Of a stretch of 55,059 bases of DNA, positions 16,756 through 26,449 are shown one piece after another; the first letter of the stretch is position 1; each line of letters opens with the position of its first letter. The notes under the pieces are model-generated. The model saw only the letters and a program-made list of their open reading frames with translations. It was not told where the DNA came from and searched no databases. The DNA lies in the IMG/VR virus record IMGVR_UViG_3300047547_000250, positions 1-55,059 of that record. The stretch is one strand, 5' to 3'. The translations under genes were made by a program, and so were the position numbers. This DNA is from a virus.

Positions 16756-19700
16756 ATGGCACTTGATACTAACATTGCACCCTACTTTAATGATTTTGAT
16801 GAATTCAAAAATTTCCATCAAATTCTGTTTAGACCCAGTTTTTCTGTACAAGCACGAGAATTAACTCAGCTACAGAGTATCCTTCGCGATCAAATTGCGA
16901 AGTTTGGTGGTCACATATTCAAACATGGATCGGTTGTAATCCCTGGTAACACTCTATCAGATCTACAAACACAATATATCAAATTAGAGGATACATTTGC
17001 TAGCGTAGCAATAGATGTATCAACATTTGATGGATTGACTGTTATTGGTGAAACAACTGGCGTCAAGGCAGTTGTTCGTGCAGTTGTAGCTAAAGACAGT
17101 ACAGATCCTAATACTTTGTATCTATCTTATATTTCAGGTGGTGGTGCAAATGGAGAATACTCAACGTTTGCAGCTGGTGAAGAACTGTATGTAGAAACTA
17201 GTCCAACAACTCGTGCTCAAGTTGTTGCAACTACACCATCAGGCATGGGGTCTCTTGCATTTGTAAAAGCAGGTACATATTTCATCAATGGTAACTTTGT
17301 AAATGTCGATGATCAAAAAGTAATAATCTCAAAATACACATCTACACCATCATGTCGTGTACTGTTGAAGATTAGTGAGAGTATTGTTACTAGTAACACT
17401 GATTCAACACTTCTAGATCCTGCTTCTGGGTCATATAATTTCTCTGCTCCTGGCGCAGACCGTCTAAAGATAAGTTTAACGTTAACAACATTACCACTTG
17501 TTGATGATGTAACTGATGACTATATCGAGCTTATGCGATATAACGCAGGTGTACTGGAGATGCACTCTAGATACCCAAAGTATTCAGAGTTAGAAAAGAG
17601 TATTGCTCGTAGAACATATGACGAATCTGGCGACTATTTGGTCAATGGATTTGAAACACGTATTCGTGAACACAAAAAAACACTGTACAACAATGGATTT
17701 GATGAAGCTGGTGATGCTGGAAAATATGTAATTGAGACATTACCAGGTAAGGGATATATTAATGGCATTGAAGTAGAGTCTATCTATGAACAACGACTTG
17801 AAGTTGATAAGGCTAGGACGAGTGCACATGTAAAACAAAACACGTTCTCTATCAATGCATTTTATGGTAGGTACATCTATGTCAGTGGGTTGATATCCCA
17901 ACCCAACTATAAACAACGTACAAAGGTTGACCTATACAATATCAGTGCATCTACGGGTGGTACCAAGATTGGTACACTTCGAGCTGTTGCTATTGATTAT
18001 GTTGCGGGTGATCCTGGGACAACTAATGCAGTGTATAAGTTGTACATTGATGAGCTGTCGCTTAATGTTGGGTACAAGATTGAAAACGTTGGTGGATTTA
18101 GGTTCACTGGTTCTTCAACTGGTTATGGTAAAGTTGTTCATAAACTAAGCATCCCTAGTGCTACTTTAGATTTCACAATTGGTGAAATTTTATCAAGTCC
18201 AACTGCAACTCGAGTTGCAACTGTTGCATACTACAATCGTTCACAGGGTATTGTATTTGCATATAAGCACGATGCTACTAAACAGATTCCGATCAAAGGA
18301 GACACAGTTACAGGTAGTAGTGGTAGTACACCTACAGGCAGCGTTACATCTGTTGAGAGCGTTGTTTCTCGTAACGCTCCAGCGGTATTTCCTCTACCTA
18401 AGTCATACGTTAAATCTATCGCTAACGTAACAACGTATGATATCACATATACTGTATGGAAAACATTGGTTCTAACAACCGATGCTTCTGGTAATGCTCT
18501 TCAAACCATAACTGATGGTGTGTTTACCACGCCTGAAGTCGGTACAACTGTTGCAATAGGACCAAGTGGCGTTGTAACAAACGATAAGTTATCAATTCAA
18601 ACAGAAACAACTTTTAGAATTACTGGTGGTCCATTGAGTAGCACAGTTATTGTATTAACTCAAGTTACTAAAGATGCATCAACTAATCCAGCTACACAGC
18701 CTAAGATTAAAACATTAACAACTGTAACGTTGAATAACGTTGTCCCAGCTAAGACTATTTCATTAGGAAAAGCAGATATCTTTAAGATTGTATCTATTCA
18801 TTCCAATGGAGTTGAAGTAACAGACAGTTATAGTTTGGATAATGGTCAGACAGATTTCTATTATGGTATTGGAAAAATAAAACTTACTAGAACTCTACCA
18901 ACAAGCAACTTAACTATTGTATTTGAATACTTTGAACACAGTGGTTCTGGTGATTTCTTCAGCGTAGATTCTTATAAGACTTTAGGGATTGAGGATGACT
19001 TATATGTAAGTCGCGTTCCAACATATGTATCTAGCTCATCATCTAGTGAGTTTTATCTTGCAAATTGTTTGGACTTTAGACCAACAATTGGTACTACTGG
19101 TGAATTTACTTCTGGTGGTGCATCATTAATAGATACTCTTGTTGTCGATGAAATTGTTGACACAACTGTAAAATACTATGTTCCTCGAATTGATGCAACG
19201 TACCTAGACCAAGATGGTAGTATTAAGATTGCAATTGGTATCCCCGATGAAGTCCCACAACTTCCTAAACTACCATCGAATGTAGCTCCTATTGCAAGAT
19301 TCTTTGTTAATGCATATACTGTTAACATTGATGATATTATGATGCGTGCTATTGGTACATTTAGATACCGCATGCAAGATATTAAGAAACTAGAAGGTCG
19401 CGTAAAAAACCTAGAGTTTGTTACGCAGCTAAACAGTCTCGAGACATCTGTTGTTTCATACAATGTAATTGATGCAGAGACAGGAATTGATAGATTCAAG
19501 AGTGGGTATCTCGTAGATAATTTTCAACAATATGATTCTGTATGTAACTATTACCTAAATGAAAATAGGTGTACATTCTTTGATCACAAGTTAAGTGCTC
19601 CAGTTGAAGATTTCCAAGGAAATATTACATTAATGAGTAGCTCTTCAAATTACTTGAATGTCTACAATTACTTGATGTTACCATACACTGAGTCTAAATT

Positions 19701-20364
19701 TATATCTCAAAATAAGTCTTCACGTGTAACAAACTTGAACCCATACATGGTGTTTTCATGGGAGGGATCCATGACAATTTCTCCAGCATCTGACACATGG
19801 ATTGAAACTCAAGAACTACCAACGATATTCAATACGTCTACAGTTAGTGCACCAACAGAGACACGAGTTGTTAGAGTTAGACGGAGAGTTAGGCCAACAC
19901 CGGTTCGAAATACATCGAATCCACCAACACCTCCAGCACCTTCTACTCCACCTAGAGTCACACCGGCACCAACACCAACAATTATTGTGGTTACGCCTAG
20001 GAATATTCCAATACCAATTCCGTTACCTGTACCAATTCCATTGATTGCAACAATTAGAGTACAGGCATGGGCAAGAGACCTTGGGTTAGTCAACCTTAAT
20101 AACCCATCTGATCCTAATTGGAATACTCGTGTATTTGTTACTGTACCAGCTAACATTGGTTCTCAAGTTAATAGAGTGATTGCGGACTGGATGGCTGAAG
20201 CAGCAACAGGTGTTCCATTTAATACTTCCCAGAAATGGGCATCAACGATTACGGCTTTGGGTACTGCATTATCCAATGCAACTTCTGTTAGAACAGCAAG
20301 TGGTCAGGCGTTTACAACGACTAGAGTTGCAACACCTGCACAGATTATTAATTTCTGGCAGTAA
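16756..20364 (+). CDS. DUF4815 virion protein, tail/fibre-associated (1202 aa)
   Basis: The N-terminus (PYFNDFDEFKNFHQILFRPS, then VQARELTQLQSILRDQI) is the hallmark of DUF4815 structural proteins of T4-like cyanophages and relatives. Residues 1-900 are mostly beta-rich repeated domains with Thr/Val/Gly strands. A coiled segment near 875-895 (RYRMQDIKKLEGRVKNLEFV) is a likely trimerisation element. A Pro-rich linker follows at about 1045-1100 (PPTPPAPSTPP, IPIPIPLPVPIPL). The last 100 residues form a small helical cap (VNRVIADWMAEAATG). The ATG has a modest ribosome site (AAAGAG). It probably anchors fibres to the baseplate; this is inferred from family placement. Confidence 0.75.
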   Translation: MALDTNIAPYFNDFDEFKNFHQILFRPSFSVQARELTQLQSILRDQIAKFGGHIFKHGSVVIPGNTLSDLQTQYIKLEDTFASVAIDVSTFDGLTVIGETTGVKAVVRAVVAKDSTDPNTLYLSYISGGGANGEYSTFAAGEELYVETSPTTRAQVVATTPSGMGSLAFVKAGTYFINGNFVNVDDQKVIISKYTSTPSCRVLLKISESIVTSNTDSTLLDPASGSYNFSAPGADRLKISLTLTTLPLVDDVTDDYIELMRYNAGVLEMHSRYPKYSELEKSIARRTYDESGDYLVNGFETRIREHKKTLYNNGFDEAGDAGKYVIETLPGKGYINGIEVESIYEQRLEVDKARTSAHVKQNTFSINAFYGRYIYVSGLISQPNYKQRTKVDLYNISASTGGTKIGTLRAVAIDYVAGDPGTTNAVYKLYIDELSLNVGYKIENVGGFRFTGSSTGYGKVVHKLSIPSATLDFTIGEILSSPTATRVATVAYYNRSQGIVFAYKHDATKQIPIKGDTVTGSSGSTPTGSVTSVESVVSRNAPAVFPLPKSYVKSIANVTTYDITYTVWKTLVLTTDASGNALQTITDGVFTTPEVGTTVAIGPSGVVTNDKLSIQTETTFRITGGPLSSTVIVLTQVTKDASTNPATQPKIKTLTTVTLNNVVPAKTISLGKADIFKIVSIHSNGVEVTDSYSLDNGQTDFYYGIGKIKLTRTLPTSNLTIVFEYFEHSGSGDFFSVDSYKTLGIEDDLYVSRVPTYVSSSSSSEFYLANCLDFRPTIGTTGEFTSGGASLIDTLVVDEIVDTTVKYYVPRIDATYLDQDGSIKIAIGIPDEVPQLPKLPSNVAPIARFFVNAYTVNIDDIMMRAIGTFRYRMQDIKKLEGRVKNLEFVTQLNSLETSVVSYNVIDAETGIDRFKSGYLVDNFQQYDSVCNYYLNENRCTFFDHKLSAPVEDFQGNITLMSSSSNYLNVYNYLMLPYTESKFISQNKSSRVTNLNPYMVFSWEGSMTISPASDTWIETQELPTIFNTSTVSAPTETRVVRVRRRVRPTPVRNTSNPPTPPAPSTPPRVTPAPTPTIIVVTPRNIPIPIPLPVPIPLIATIRVQAWARDLGLVNLNNPSDPNWNTRVFVTVPANIGSQVNRVIADWMAEAATGVPFNTSQKWASTITALGTALSNATSVRTASGQAFTTTRVATPAQIINFWQ

Positions 20365-20421
20365 ATTGCTGCTATTAAGTAATCAATAAACACCTATTTT
20401 ACCTACTGGACATAATGTCAT

Positions 20422-22854
20422 ATGGCAACACAACGAATTGATACAAATAGGCAGTTGGTATCCTCAACTGCAATTGCATATATTAGACCGATAACGATTA
20501 CTATTGCAGCATCAAATCTTAAACCGAATACTCAAATGTATGCGTTTTTTGATTCAAATGACGTAAATCGGTATATGACGCAGGCTGGTAAGGCAAAGGG
20601 TGAGCAGCTTGTTACTGATGCAAATGGTTCAATAAGTGCAACGTTTGATATTCCTGGTATGATGTTTGCAACAGGGCCCCGAGAACTGTTGTTGATGGAT
20701 TCTCCATCATATAGTAGTCTAAGTATTGTTGGTTCTGCTATCGTTAAAGCATCCGCAACGTTTAATGCTCGTGGAACACTTGAAACATTCCAGACAACGC
20801 AAACAACAACTATTATTAACCAAGTAGCACCTCCACCAAGACGACGCGAAAACAGGGATCCGCTTGCACAATCCTTTTTTACATATGGTGTAAGTGGAGG
20901 ATGTTTTATTACTGGTATTGGGTTGTATTTTAATACCAAAGATGCGGCGTTACCTGTAATAGTTGAAATTCGTAAGATGGTTAATGGATATCCTGCGCCT
21001 GAATTAGTATCTCTGGATGCATATACATCTCTTATACCAAGTCAAATAACAACATCTTCAAACGCAAGTGCTGAAACACGATTTGATTTCTTGCGCCCGA
21101 TTTACCTAGAACAAGACTCAGAGTATTGTTTTGTTGTTCGTACTACATCCAGTAAGTATAACATTTTCACGGCTCGTTTAGGTGAAAAGTCTCTTGAGAC
21201 AAATACAACTATTTTTGAACAACCTTACATGGGGTCTATGTTCAAATCAGAGAACAATGTTACATGGACTGCTGAGCAGACTGAAGACATTAAGTTCAAT
21301 ATGTACAAAGCAGAATTTAATACAACAACTCCTGCTACATTAGAATTTTATGTTCATCCCAACAATGTATCACTTGAACCACAAGCATTTCAGACAATTG
21401 CTGGTTTACCTAGAGTCTTTATTACGTTCCCATTTAAGCATGGTCTAGATATTAATTCCAAACTTGGAGTTTCTGGTGATAGTTCAAGTAACTACAACGG
21501 TATTACTGGTGCAAACTTTACTGGTGATTTTACTGTAATTGATGTTGTTGATGAATTCACTGTTAGCTTTAATGCACTTGGTAATGCAACAAAATCAGGA
21601 AGCATAGAATCGACTGGTCGTGTGTATGACATAATTGTTAATGAAGGTGGTACTGGATATTCAAGCACTGTTCCTCCAGCTGTTGTTATTACTGGTACTG
21701 GTACAGGTGCTGTTGCAACTGCGGTTGTTAAAGACGGTAAAGTTGTTGATGTCAATATTACAAATATGGGTACTGGCTATGATGAGACAACAACTATAAC
21801 GTTCAACTCATCTGGTACAACTGGTTCGGGTGCAGCTGCAATTGCTATTACAACACAACAAATAACTATATCAACTAATCGTCCATTCCAATCTGTTAAA
21901 CCTGATATTTCAGTTGAAGTTCCACAAGGTACAAACGTTTCTAGTACATTGTCAACTATTCAAGCATCATATGACGATGGAAATGCTGCAAACTACTCTA
22001 ATGGTAAGACATATGATTTAGCTATTGGTGAGTTCAATGAATTGGACATTAATGCATTATCATCCAATAGAGTAAATGAAGTTCAATTATTAGGCGGTGT
22101 TGCATCAACAAAATATACAGTTACATTAAGTTCAGATAACCATAATGTATCACCCATTATTGATTTAAAAGAATCTGGTATTGTTCTACGAAACAATAGC
22201 ATTAACAACCAAAAAGCTGAAAACATTCTATCTACAAATTCTTCCGGTAGTGTTGTTTCAATTGACCTAATTCAAGGTGGAGCAGGGTATACATCTGTTC
22301 CAGATGTTGTTATAACAGGAACAGGTGAAGGCGCAACAGCAACAGCAACTGTCTCTGGTGGTGTTGTTACTGGTATAACTGTTACAGATCCTGGTACAGG
22401 GTACTATGGTAATGCATATGCTGTTTTAACTGGTGGAGGTTACACTACTAGAGCAACTGTAACTGTAACAATAACTGATTACAACTCAGAATTATCTGCA
22501 TCACTTGGTAGATCACAAGGTAGATACATCACAAAGACTCAAATTGTAGAACAAATCTCTACATCTATTCGTTGTTATGTGAGTGCATTCTCAAATGCAT
22601 ATTCTAGCTTCGAAGTATATGCTAGAACTGCTATGTCATCATCAAGCGAGTTTATTGATGAAAAAGAATGGAAGTTGTTAAATTGCAACATAGATAGAAA
22701 CAGATCACAGAAGAAGAATGAGTTCCTTGAATATGAATTCAATTTAGATGGTCTAAGTGAATTTGATTCATACCAACTCAAATTTGTTCTAAGAACAAAG
22801 ACTCCTTGGGAACCCCCAATTATTCGTAACTACAGAGCAATTATTTTAGCATGA
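20422..22854 (+). CDS. Tail fibre/baseplate-associated structural protein with GTGY repeats (810 aa)
   Basis: Residues 1-140 form an N-terminal beta domain ([20 protein letters not shown]). Then comes [19 protein letters not shown] with [10 protein letters not shown] and [14 protein letters not shown] (about 145-195), a signature I recall from tail proteins of marine T4-like phages. Two groups of Gly-rich beta repeats ([19 protein letters not shown] near 405-450 and [19 protein letters not shown] near 615-660) match those in the gp8-like protein. The C-terminal domain ([35 protein letters not shown]) looks like a capping sandwich. It overlaps the next start by four bases. Confidence 0.65.
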   Translation: MATQRIDTNRQLVSSTAIAYIRPITITIAASNLKPNTQMYAFFDSNDVNRYMTQAGKAKGEQLVTDANGSISATFDIPGMMFATGPRELLLMDSPSYSSLSIVGSAIVKASATFNARGTLETFQTTQTTTIINQVAPPPRRRENRDPLAQSFFTYGVSGGCFITGIGLYFNTKDAALPVIVEIRKMVNGYPAPELVSLDAYTSLIPSQITTSSNASAETRFDFLRPIYLEQDSEYCFVVRTTSSKYNIFTARLGEKSLETNTTIFEQPYMGSMFKSENNVTWTAEQTEDIKFNMYKAEFNTTTPATLEFYVHPNNVSLEPQAFQTIAGLPRVFITFPFKHGLDINSKLGVSGDSSSNYNGITGANFTGDFTVIDVVDEFTVSFNALGNATKSGSIESTGRVYDIIVNEGGTGYSSTVPPAVVITGTGTGAVATAVVKDGKVVDVNITNMGTGYDETTTITFNSSGTTGSGAAAIAITTQQITISTNRPFQSVKPDISVEVPQGTNVSSTLSTIQASYDDGNAANYSNGKTYDLAIGEFNELDINALSSNRVNEVQLLGGVASTKYTVTLSSDNHNVSPIIDLKESGIVLRNNSINNQKAENILSTNSSGSVVSIDLIQGGAGYTSVPDVVITGTGEGATATATVSGGVVTGITVTDPGTGYYGNAYAVLTGGGYTTRATVTVTITDYNSELSASLGRSQGRYITKTQIVEQISTSIRCYVSAFSNAYSSFEVYARTAMSSSSEFIDEKEWKLLNCNIDRNRSQKKNEFLEYEFNLDGLSEFDSYQLKFVLRTKTPWEPPIIRNYRAIILA

Positions 22855-23063
22855 CTGTTGTTGATTCAAATGGTAAGGTAATAGAAGGTATTATGCGAAC
22901 TGCAAATAGCGGTTTAGTTGTTACTGATACTATTGCATACAAAAAGTATCTCGCTGAAAAGCAAAAGAATGATAGACTTTCGTCTGTTGAAGCTGACATT
23001 CAAGAATTAAAAACTTCTATGTTGGAAATATTAAAAATTTTGAAAGCAGATAAAGACACATAA
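22851..23063 (+). CDS. Small coiled-coil protein (70 aa)
   Basis: Starts by ATGA overlap with the fibre gene. A short strand-like N-terminus ([18 protein letters not shown]) precedes a predicted helix with heptad-like spacing ([20 protein letters not shown], then [16 protein letters not shown]). It may bridge or trimerise with neighbouring baseplate proteins. Family not recognised. Confidence 0.5.
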   Translation: MTVVDSNGKVIEGIMRTANSGLVVTDTIAYKKYLAEKQKNDRLSSVEADIQELKTSMLEILKILKADKDT

Positions 23064-23064
23064 T

Positions 23065-23421
23065 ATGATCAAGACTGATCACGAATACTTAGATGTTGCA
23101 ATGAAGAATTATGATAACCCTTCATGTATAACGTTACAGGAGTTCAATAAAGACCTCAACCAATACGTTCATATCAAGAAGGGTGTTCGTCGGTATCTTG
23201 TTGATAACTCAACTCTTAGGAAGTTAGTTAACCAAGTGGTTATCTATTATAACTGCTTTGGTAGAGCAGGAACAGACTTACTGATATACAAAACGCATGA
23301 AGCAGATGTACTATCAGTATTAATTCCTATTATTTTATATCTTGGTAGATCTACTGACGCAATGGAAACATTAAACGTAACAGTAAATATAGATACAATA
23401 AAACAGTTATCAGAGTTATAA
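23065..23421 (+). CDS. Small helical baseplate-region protein (118 aa)
   Basis: Begins one base after the previous stop. A mostly helical protein: DHEYLDVAMKNYDNPSCITL, EEFNKDLNQ-like helix, IKKGVRRYL, then LVNQVVIYYNCFGRAGTDLL and VLSVLIPIILYLGRST. Proteins with a YDNP motif, a short Arg/Lys helix and VILYNVFG-like helix occur near baseplate genes of T4-like marine phages, as I recall. Its exact role is unknown; it may be a baseplate or tail-completion factor. Confidence 0.5.
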   Translation: MIKTDHEYLDVAMKNYDNPSCITLQEFNKDLNQYVHIKKGVRRYLVDNSTLRKLVNQVVIYYNCFGRAGTDLLIYKTHEADVLSVLIPIILYLGRSTDAMETLNVTVNIDTIKQLSEL

Positions 23422-23423
23422 CG

Positions 23424-23786
23424 ATGCAATCAGCCAAACAATTTATTAGTCATGTTCTATGTTCGAATTTAAAAACACTCTTAACTGAGGATTATCCTCT
23501 TTCAACACAGTTAAGCGTGATGTTAATGATTCACAAAAACATGGCATATGTTGTTGAGGACACTGAAAAAGAAATATCTAAGACGTTTTCAAAGATTCTA
23601 TCTATTGTTGTTGAAAACAACATGATGCTTCCAGAGGAATTCTTTGAAGTCGAGGCCGCTGTCAAACAGATAACAGAAGAAGGTGAAAGTGCTGCACCAA
23701 CCAATGTTGTTGCTGGTATTGAACCAACTGTTCCTCGCATAAAAAGGAAACCTACAAATGATCCCATTGTCACCGACAGCAATTAA
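23424..23786 (+). CDS. Hypothetical helical protein (120 aa)
   Basis: Not recognised. N-terminal helices (SAKQFISHVLCSNLKTLLTE, LSVMLMIHKNMAYVVED) are followed by an acidic helix (EEFFEVEAAVKQITEEGE) and a basic tail (RIKRKPTNDP). The last 29 bases overlap the start of the i-spanin gene, whose ribosome site (AAAGGAAA) lies inside this frame. Confidence 0.45.
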   Translation: MQSAKQFISHVLCSNLKTLLTEDYPLSTQLSVMLMIHKNMAYVVEDTEKEISKTFSKILSIVVENNMMLPEEFFEVEAAVKQITEEGESAAPTNVVAGIEPTVPRIKRKPTNDPIVTDSN

Positions 23787-24147
23787 ATTTTTCATTGCAT
23801 CGGCTGTAACTGTTATCTTACTTGGTGGTGTTTATTACCTAGGGTATACACATGCAGAAGATAAATACACCTTGATTCTCAATGAGCAAAAGAGCAAGAT
23901 TGAGATACTAGAAGCAAGAGAAGAAAAAATCAATACTGTAATTGTAACAGAGTATAAAGATAAAATTGTGTATGTTACAAAGGTTGAAGAAAAGATTAAA
24001 GAGGTAACTCGAGATGTACTTGGTCCAGAAGTTAATCGTTGTGATATTGGCCCTGGGTTTATTAGCTTGCACAACGCCGCAGCCAACAATAAAGCCATAT
24101 CCACAAGCACCAGCTCCATTGATGACAGCTCCGGCTCCATTAAGTGA
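23758..24147 (+). CDS. i-spanin (Rz-like inner-membrane subunit)
   Basis: A 129-residue protein with one N-terminal membrane helix (about residues 9-28, IKFFIASAVTVILLGGVYYL) and a periplasmic charged coiled coil (about 33-90, LILNEQKSKIEILEAREEKI). This is the classic Rz layout. The ribosome site AAAGGAAA is eight bases upstream, inside the preceding gene. The o-spanin starts in another frame within this gene. Together they fuse inner and outer membranes in the last step of lysis. The assignment rests on architecture and on the nested lipoprotein gene. Confidence 0.8.
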   Translation: MIPLSPTAIKFFIASAVTVILLGGVYYLGYTHAEDKYTLILNEQKSKIEILEAREEKINTVIVTEYKDKIVYVTKVEEKIKEVTRDVLGPEVNRCDIGPGFISLHNAAANNKAISTSTSSIDDSSGSIK

Positions 24148-24304
24148 ATTGCCACCAAATCCTAATTTAGTTGATGTGTCAACTACTATAACTGGAAATT
24201 ATTCTCTTTATCATAAAGTCGCTGCACAATTAGTATCATTGCAGCAATGGGTCATTATGGTTAGAGAGGAGTCATTGAATGTCAATGGTAGAAATAAAGA
24301 TTGA
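24014..24304 (+). CDS. o-spanin (Rz1-like outer-membrane lipoprotein)
   Basis: A 96-residue protein starting inside the i-spanin gene in a different frame, with an excellent ribosome site (AGAGG). Residues 1-18 are a lipoprotein signal ending in the lipobox L16-L-A-C19. The mature part begins Pro-rich (TTPQPTIKPYPQAPAPL), as usual in Rz1. It runs 157 bases past the i-spanin stop and overlaps the gp25-like start by 26. Cys19 would be lipidated and carried to the outer membrane, giving strong evidence for a Gram-negative host. Confidence 0.85.
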   Translation: MYLVQKLIVVILALGLLACTTPQPTIKPYPQAPAPLMTAPAPLSELPPNPNLVDVSTTITGNYSLYHKVAAQLVSLQQWVIMVREESLNVNGRNKD

Positions 24305-24686
24305 GCGAAAGCGATTTGTTGACGTTGATTTTTCATTTAAAAAACATCCATCAACCAATGATGTTGTTAAGAAAACAAATGAATTAGCAATCATTGCAGC
24401 AATTAAGAATCTTGTCCTTACTAAGCTCTATGGTAGACCATTTCATCCAGAGTTGTCATCGCAAGTTCATGACTTACTATTTGAGCCGCTAACTGCTGTA
24501 ACTGCATCTACTCTAAAACGGTCCATTAAGTATGTTATAGACAACTTTGAGCCGCGTGTTGAACTTTTGTTAGTCAACGTCAAGGACTCAGCTGACTTAA
24601 ATGCAATTGATGTAACAATTGTATTCAACATCATTGGGTTTTCTGAAACAGTTACAACACAATTCTTCCTACAACGGATGCTATAA
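24279..24686 (+). CDS. gp25-like baseplate wedge protein
   Basis: 135 residues, matching the 132 of T4 gp25. Family marks are VDVDFSFKKHPSTNDVVK, an early helix (ELAIIAAIKNLVLT), RPFHPELSSQVHDLLFEP near 50-67, and a middle helix leading to NFEPRVELLLVNV. The gp25/W-like family anchors the tail sheath to the baseplate wedge. The start has a strong GAGGAG ribosome site located in the o-spanin end. It is followed by gp6 with a one-base overlap, the gene order of T4-like marine phages. Confidence 0.9.
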   Translation: MSMVEIKIERKRFVDVDFSFKKHPSTNDVVKKTNELAIIAAIKNLVLTKLYGRPFHPELSSQVHDLLFEPLTAVTASTLKRSIKYVIDNFEPRVELLLVNVKDSADLNAIDVTIVFNIIGFSETVTTQFFLQRML

Positions 24687-26449
24687 TGACCGGCCAACTA
24701 AGAGTAACAGAGTTAGACTTTGATCAGATAAAAGTCAACTTAAAAGAATTTTTAAGAACAAAGAGTGAGTTCACGGACTATGACTTTGATGGTTCTGCAT
24801 TGTCTGTCATTATTGATCTTTTAGCATACAATACGCACTACAACGCCGTTATTGCTAATATGCTTATTCAAGAACTTTTCTTGGATACAGCAGTCAAGCG
24901 TCAATCTATTTCTTTGATTGCAAAACGCATGGGGTATATGCCTCGTAGCTACAGAGCACCTAAAGCAGTTGTTGATCTCGAAGTGTTTCCAGTTGGGAAT
25001 CCGTCTTCGTTGACGCTTGGTAAAAACGCAAAGTTTACGGCACAGCTAGAAAACTTTGAAAATGCTAACTTCATTACTCGTGATGCAATTACAATTGTCC
25101 CTAATGGATTAGGTAGATACATATTTGAGGATGTTCCTGTATATGAAGGTGACAACAATGTGTTTAGGTATGTTGTAACTAATCCAGTTGTCCAACAATT
25201 TGAAATACCTTCTATATTTGTTGATACAACTTTGGTTAGAGTGTATGTCCAAGAATCAATTGGATCAACTAATGTTGTTGAGTGGTCAAATGCTAATAGT
25301 TTAGTTGATATCAATTCAACGTCCAAAGTGTATTTCATTAAACTAAATGAAAATCTAAAATATGAAGTGTATTTTGGTGATGATTCATTTGGTAAATCCG
25401 TAATCCCTGGAAATGTTATTGTTATTGATTATGTTGCAACCAATGGTCCAGTTGCAAACAATGTATCAAAAATAACTTTTTCCGGATCAGTAAACGGTAA
25501 TAACAATACGCAAACAACGGTTGTAACGCCATCGTTTGGTGGTTCACTACCAGAAACAAACGATCAGATTCGCACAAATGCTCAGCGAAATGTAATGGTT
25601 CAAAATAGAGCAGTAACAGAATCCGATTACATATCCATTATCAACCAGATCATTCCAGTTGACTCTGTCGCTGTCTATGGTGGTGAGACGATTACCCCAC
25701 CACAGTATGGTAAGGTATTTGTATCTGTTAAACAGACTGGTACAACAAACCCACTAACTACATCACAGAAAACATCGCTCATCAGTGAACTCAAAAAACG
25801 TGCAGTAATGTCATTGGTGCATGAATTCATTGATCCAACATATGTCTACATTGGTATATCTGCTAGTGTTAGTTATAATGCCACTAAGACAACATTAAAT
25901 GTTGCATCATTTAATACCGTTATCACTAACAAGATCAAAGACTTTGCTACAGCAAATCTAAACGGTTTCAATAGCAATTTTGAATACTCTAAATTAGTAA
26001 CTGCAATTGATGCAGCGGATGCAGCTGTTGTATCTAATGATACTGCAATTACAATGCGTAAAGAGATTGATCTACTACATGGTATCAATCAAAAATATGT
26101 ATTTGATTTCAATACATCAATAAAACAGAGTAACTCCAAAGAAGATAACATTGTTTCATCACCAATTATTTTAAGTAGCGACACAGATAAGGTTGCTTAC
26201 ATTGATGATGTTGATGGTATTATGCGTGTTTTCTATAAGTTAAATAATCAGAAGGTTACTTTAATTGAGAATATAGGTACTGTTGACTATACAAAGGGAT
26301 TGATTACAATAAACGTCAATACCACTGTAGGGGAATCTAGTCACTTAAAATTCACCGTTGTTCCATCAAATAGAAACTTTATTCCTGGAAGAAATAACAT
26401 TCTAACAGTTCTAGACGCAGACATAAAAACTAAAATACAAGCAGTCTAA
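24686..26449 (+). CDS. gp6-like baseplate wedge protein
   Basis: 587 residues (T4 gp6 is 660). The N-terminus, VTELDFDQIKVNLKEFLRTK and DYDFDGSALSVIIDLLAYNT, then LIAKRMGYMPRSYRAPKA, is the classic gp6/J-like core. A central domain (EVYFGDDSFGKSVIPGNVIVI) and LPETNDQIRTNAQRNVMVQN near 290-310 with VTESDYISII follow. It forms the intermediate ring joining wedges in the baseplate. One-base overlaps with gp25 upstream and the gp7-position gene downstream indicate a single operon. Confidence 0.9.
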   Translation: MTGQLRVTELDFDQIKVNLKEFLRTKSEFTDYDFDGSALSVIIDLLAYNTHYNAVIANMLIQELFLDTAVKRQSISLIAKRMGYMPRSYRAPKAVVDLEVFPVGNPSSLTLGKNAKFTAQLENFENANFITRDAITIVPNGLGRYIFEDVPVYEGDNNVFRYVVTNPVVQQFEIPSIFVDTTLVRVYVQESIGSTNVVEWSNANSLVDINSTSKVYFIKLNENLKYEVYFGDDSFGKSVIPGNVIVIDYVATNGPVANNVSKITFSGSVNGNNNTQTTVVTPSFGGSLPETNDQIRTNAQRNVMVQNRAVTESDYISIINQIIPVDSVAVYGGETITPPQYGKVFVSVKQTGTTNPLTTSQKTSLISELKKRAVMSLVHEFIDPTYVYIGISASVSYNATKTTLNVASFNTVITNKIKDFATANLNGFNSNFEYSKLVTAIDAADAAVVSNDTAITMRKEIDLLHGINQKYVFDFNTSIKQSNSKEDNIVSSPIILSSDTDKVAYIDDVDGIMRVFYKLNNQKVTLIENIGTVDYTKGLITINVNTTVGESSHLKFTVVPSNRNFIPGRNNILTVLDADIKTKIQAV

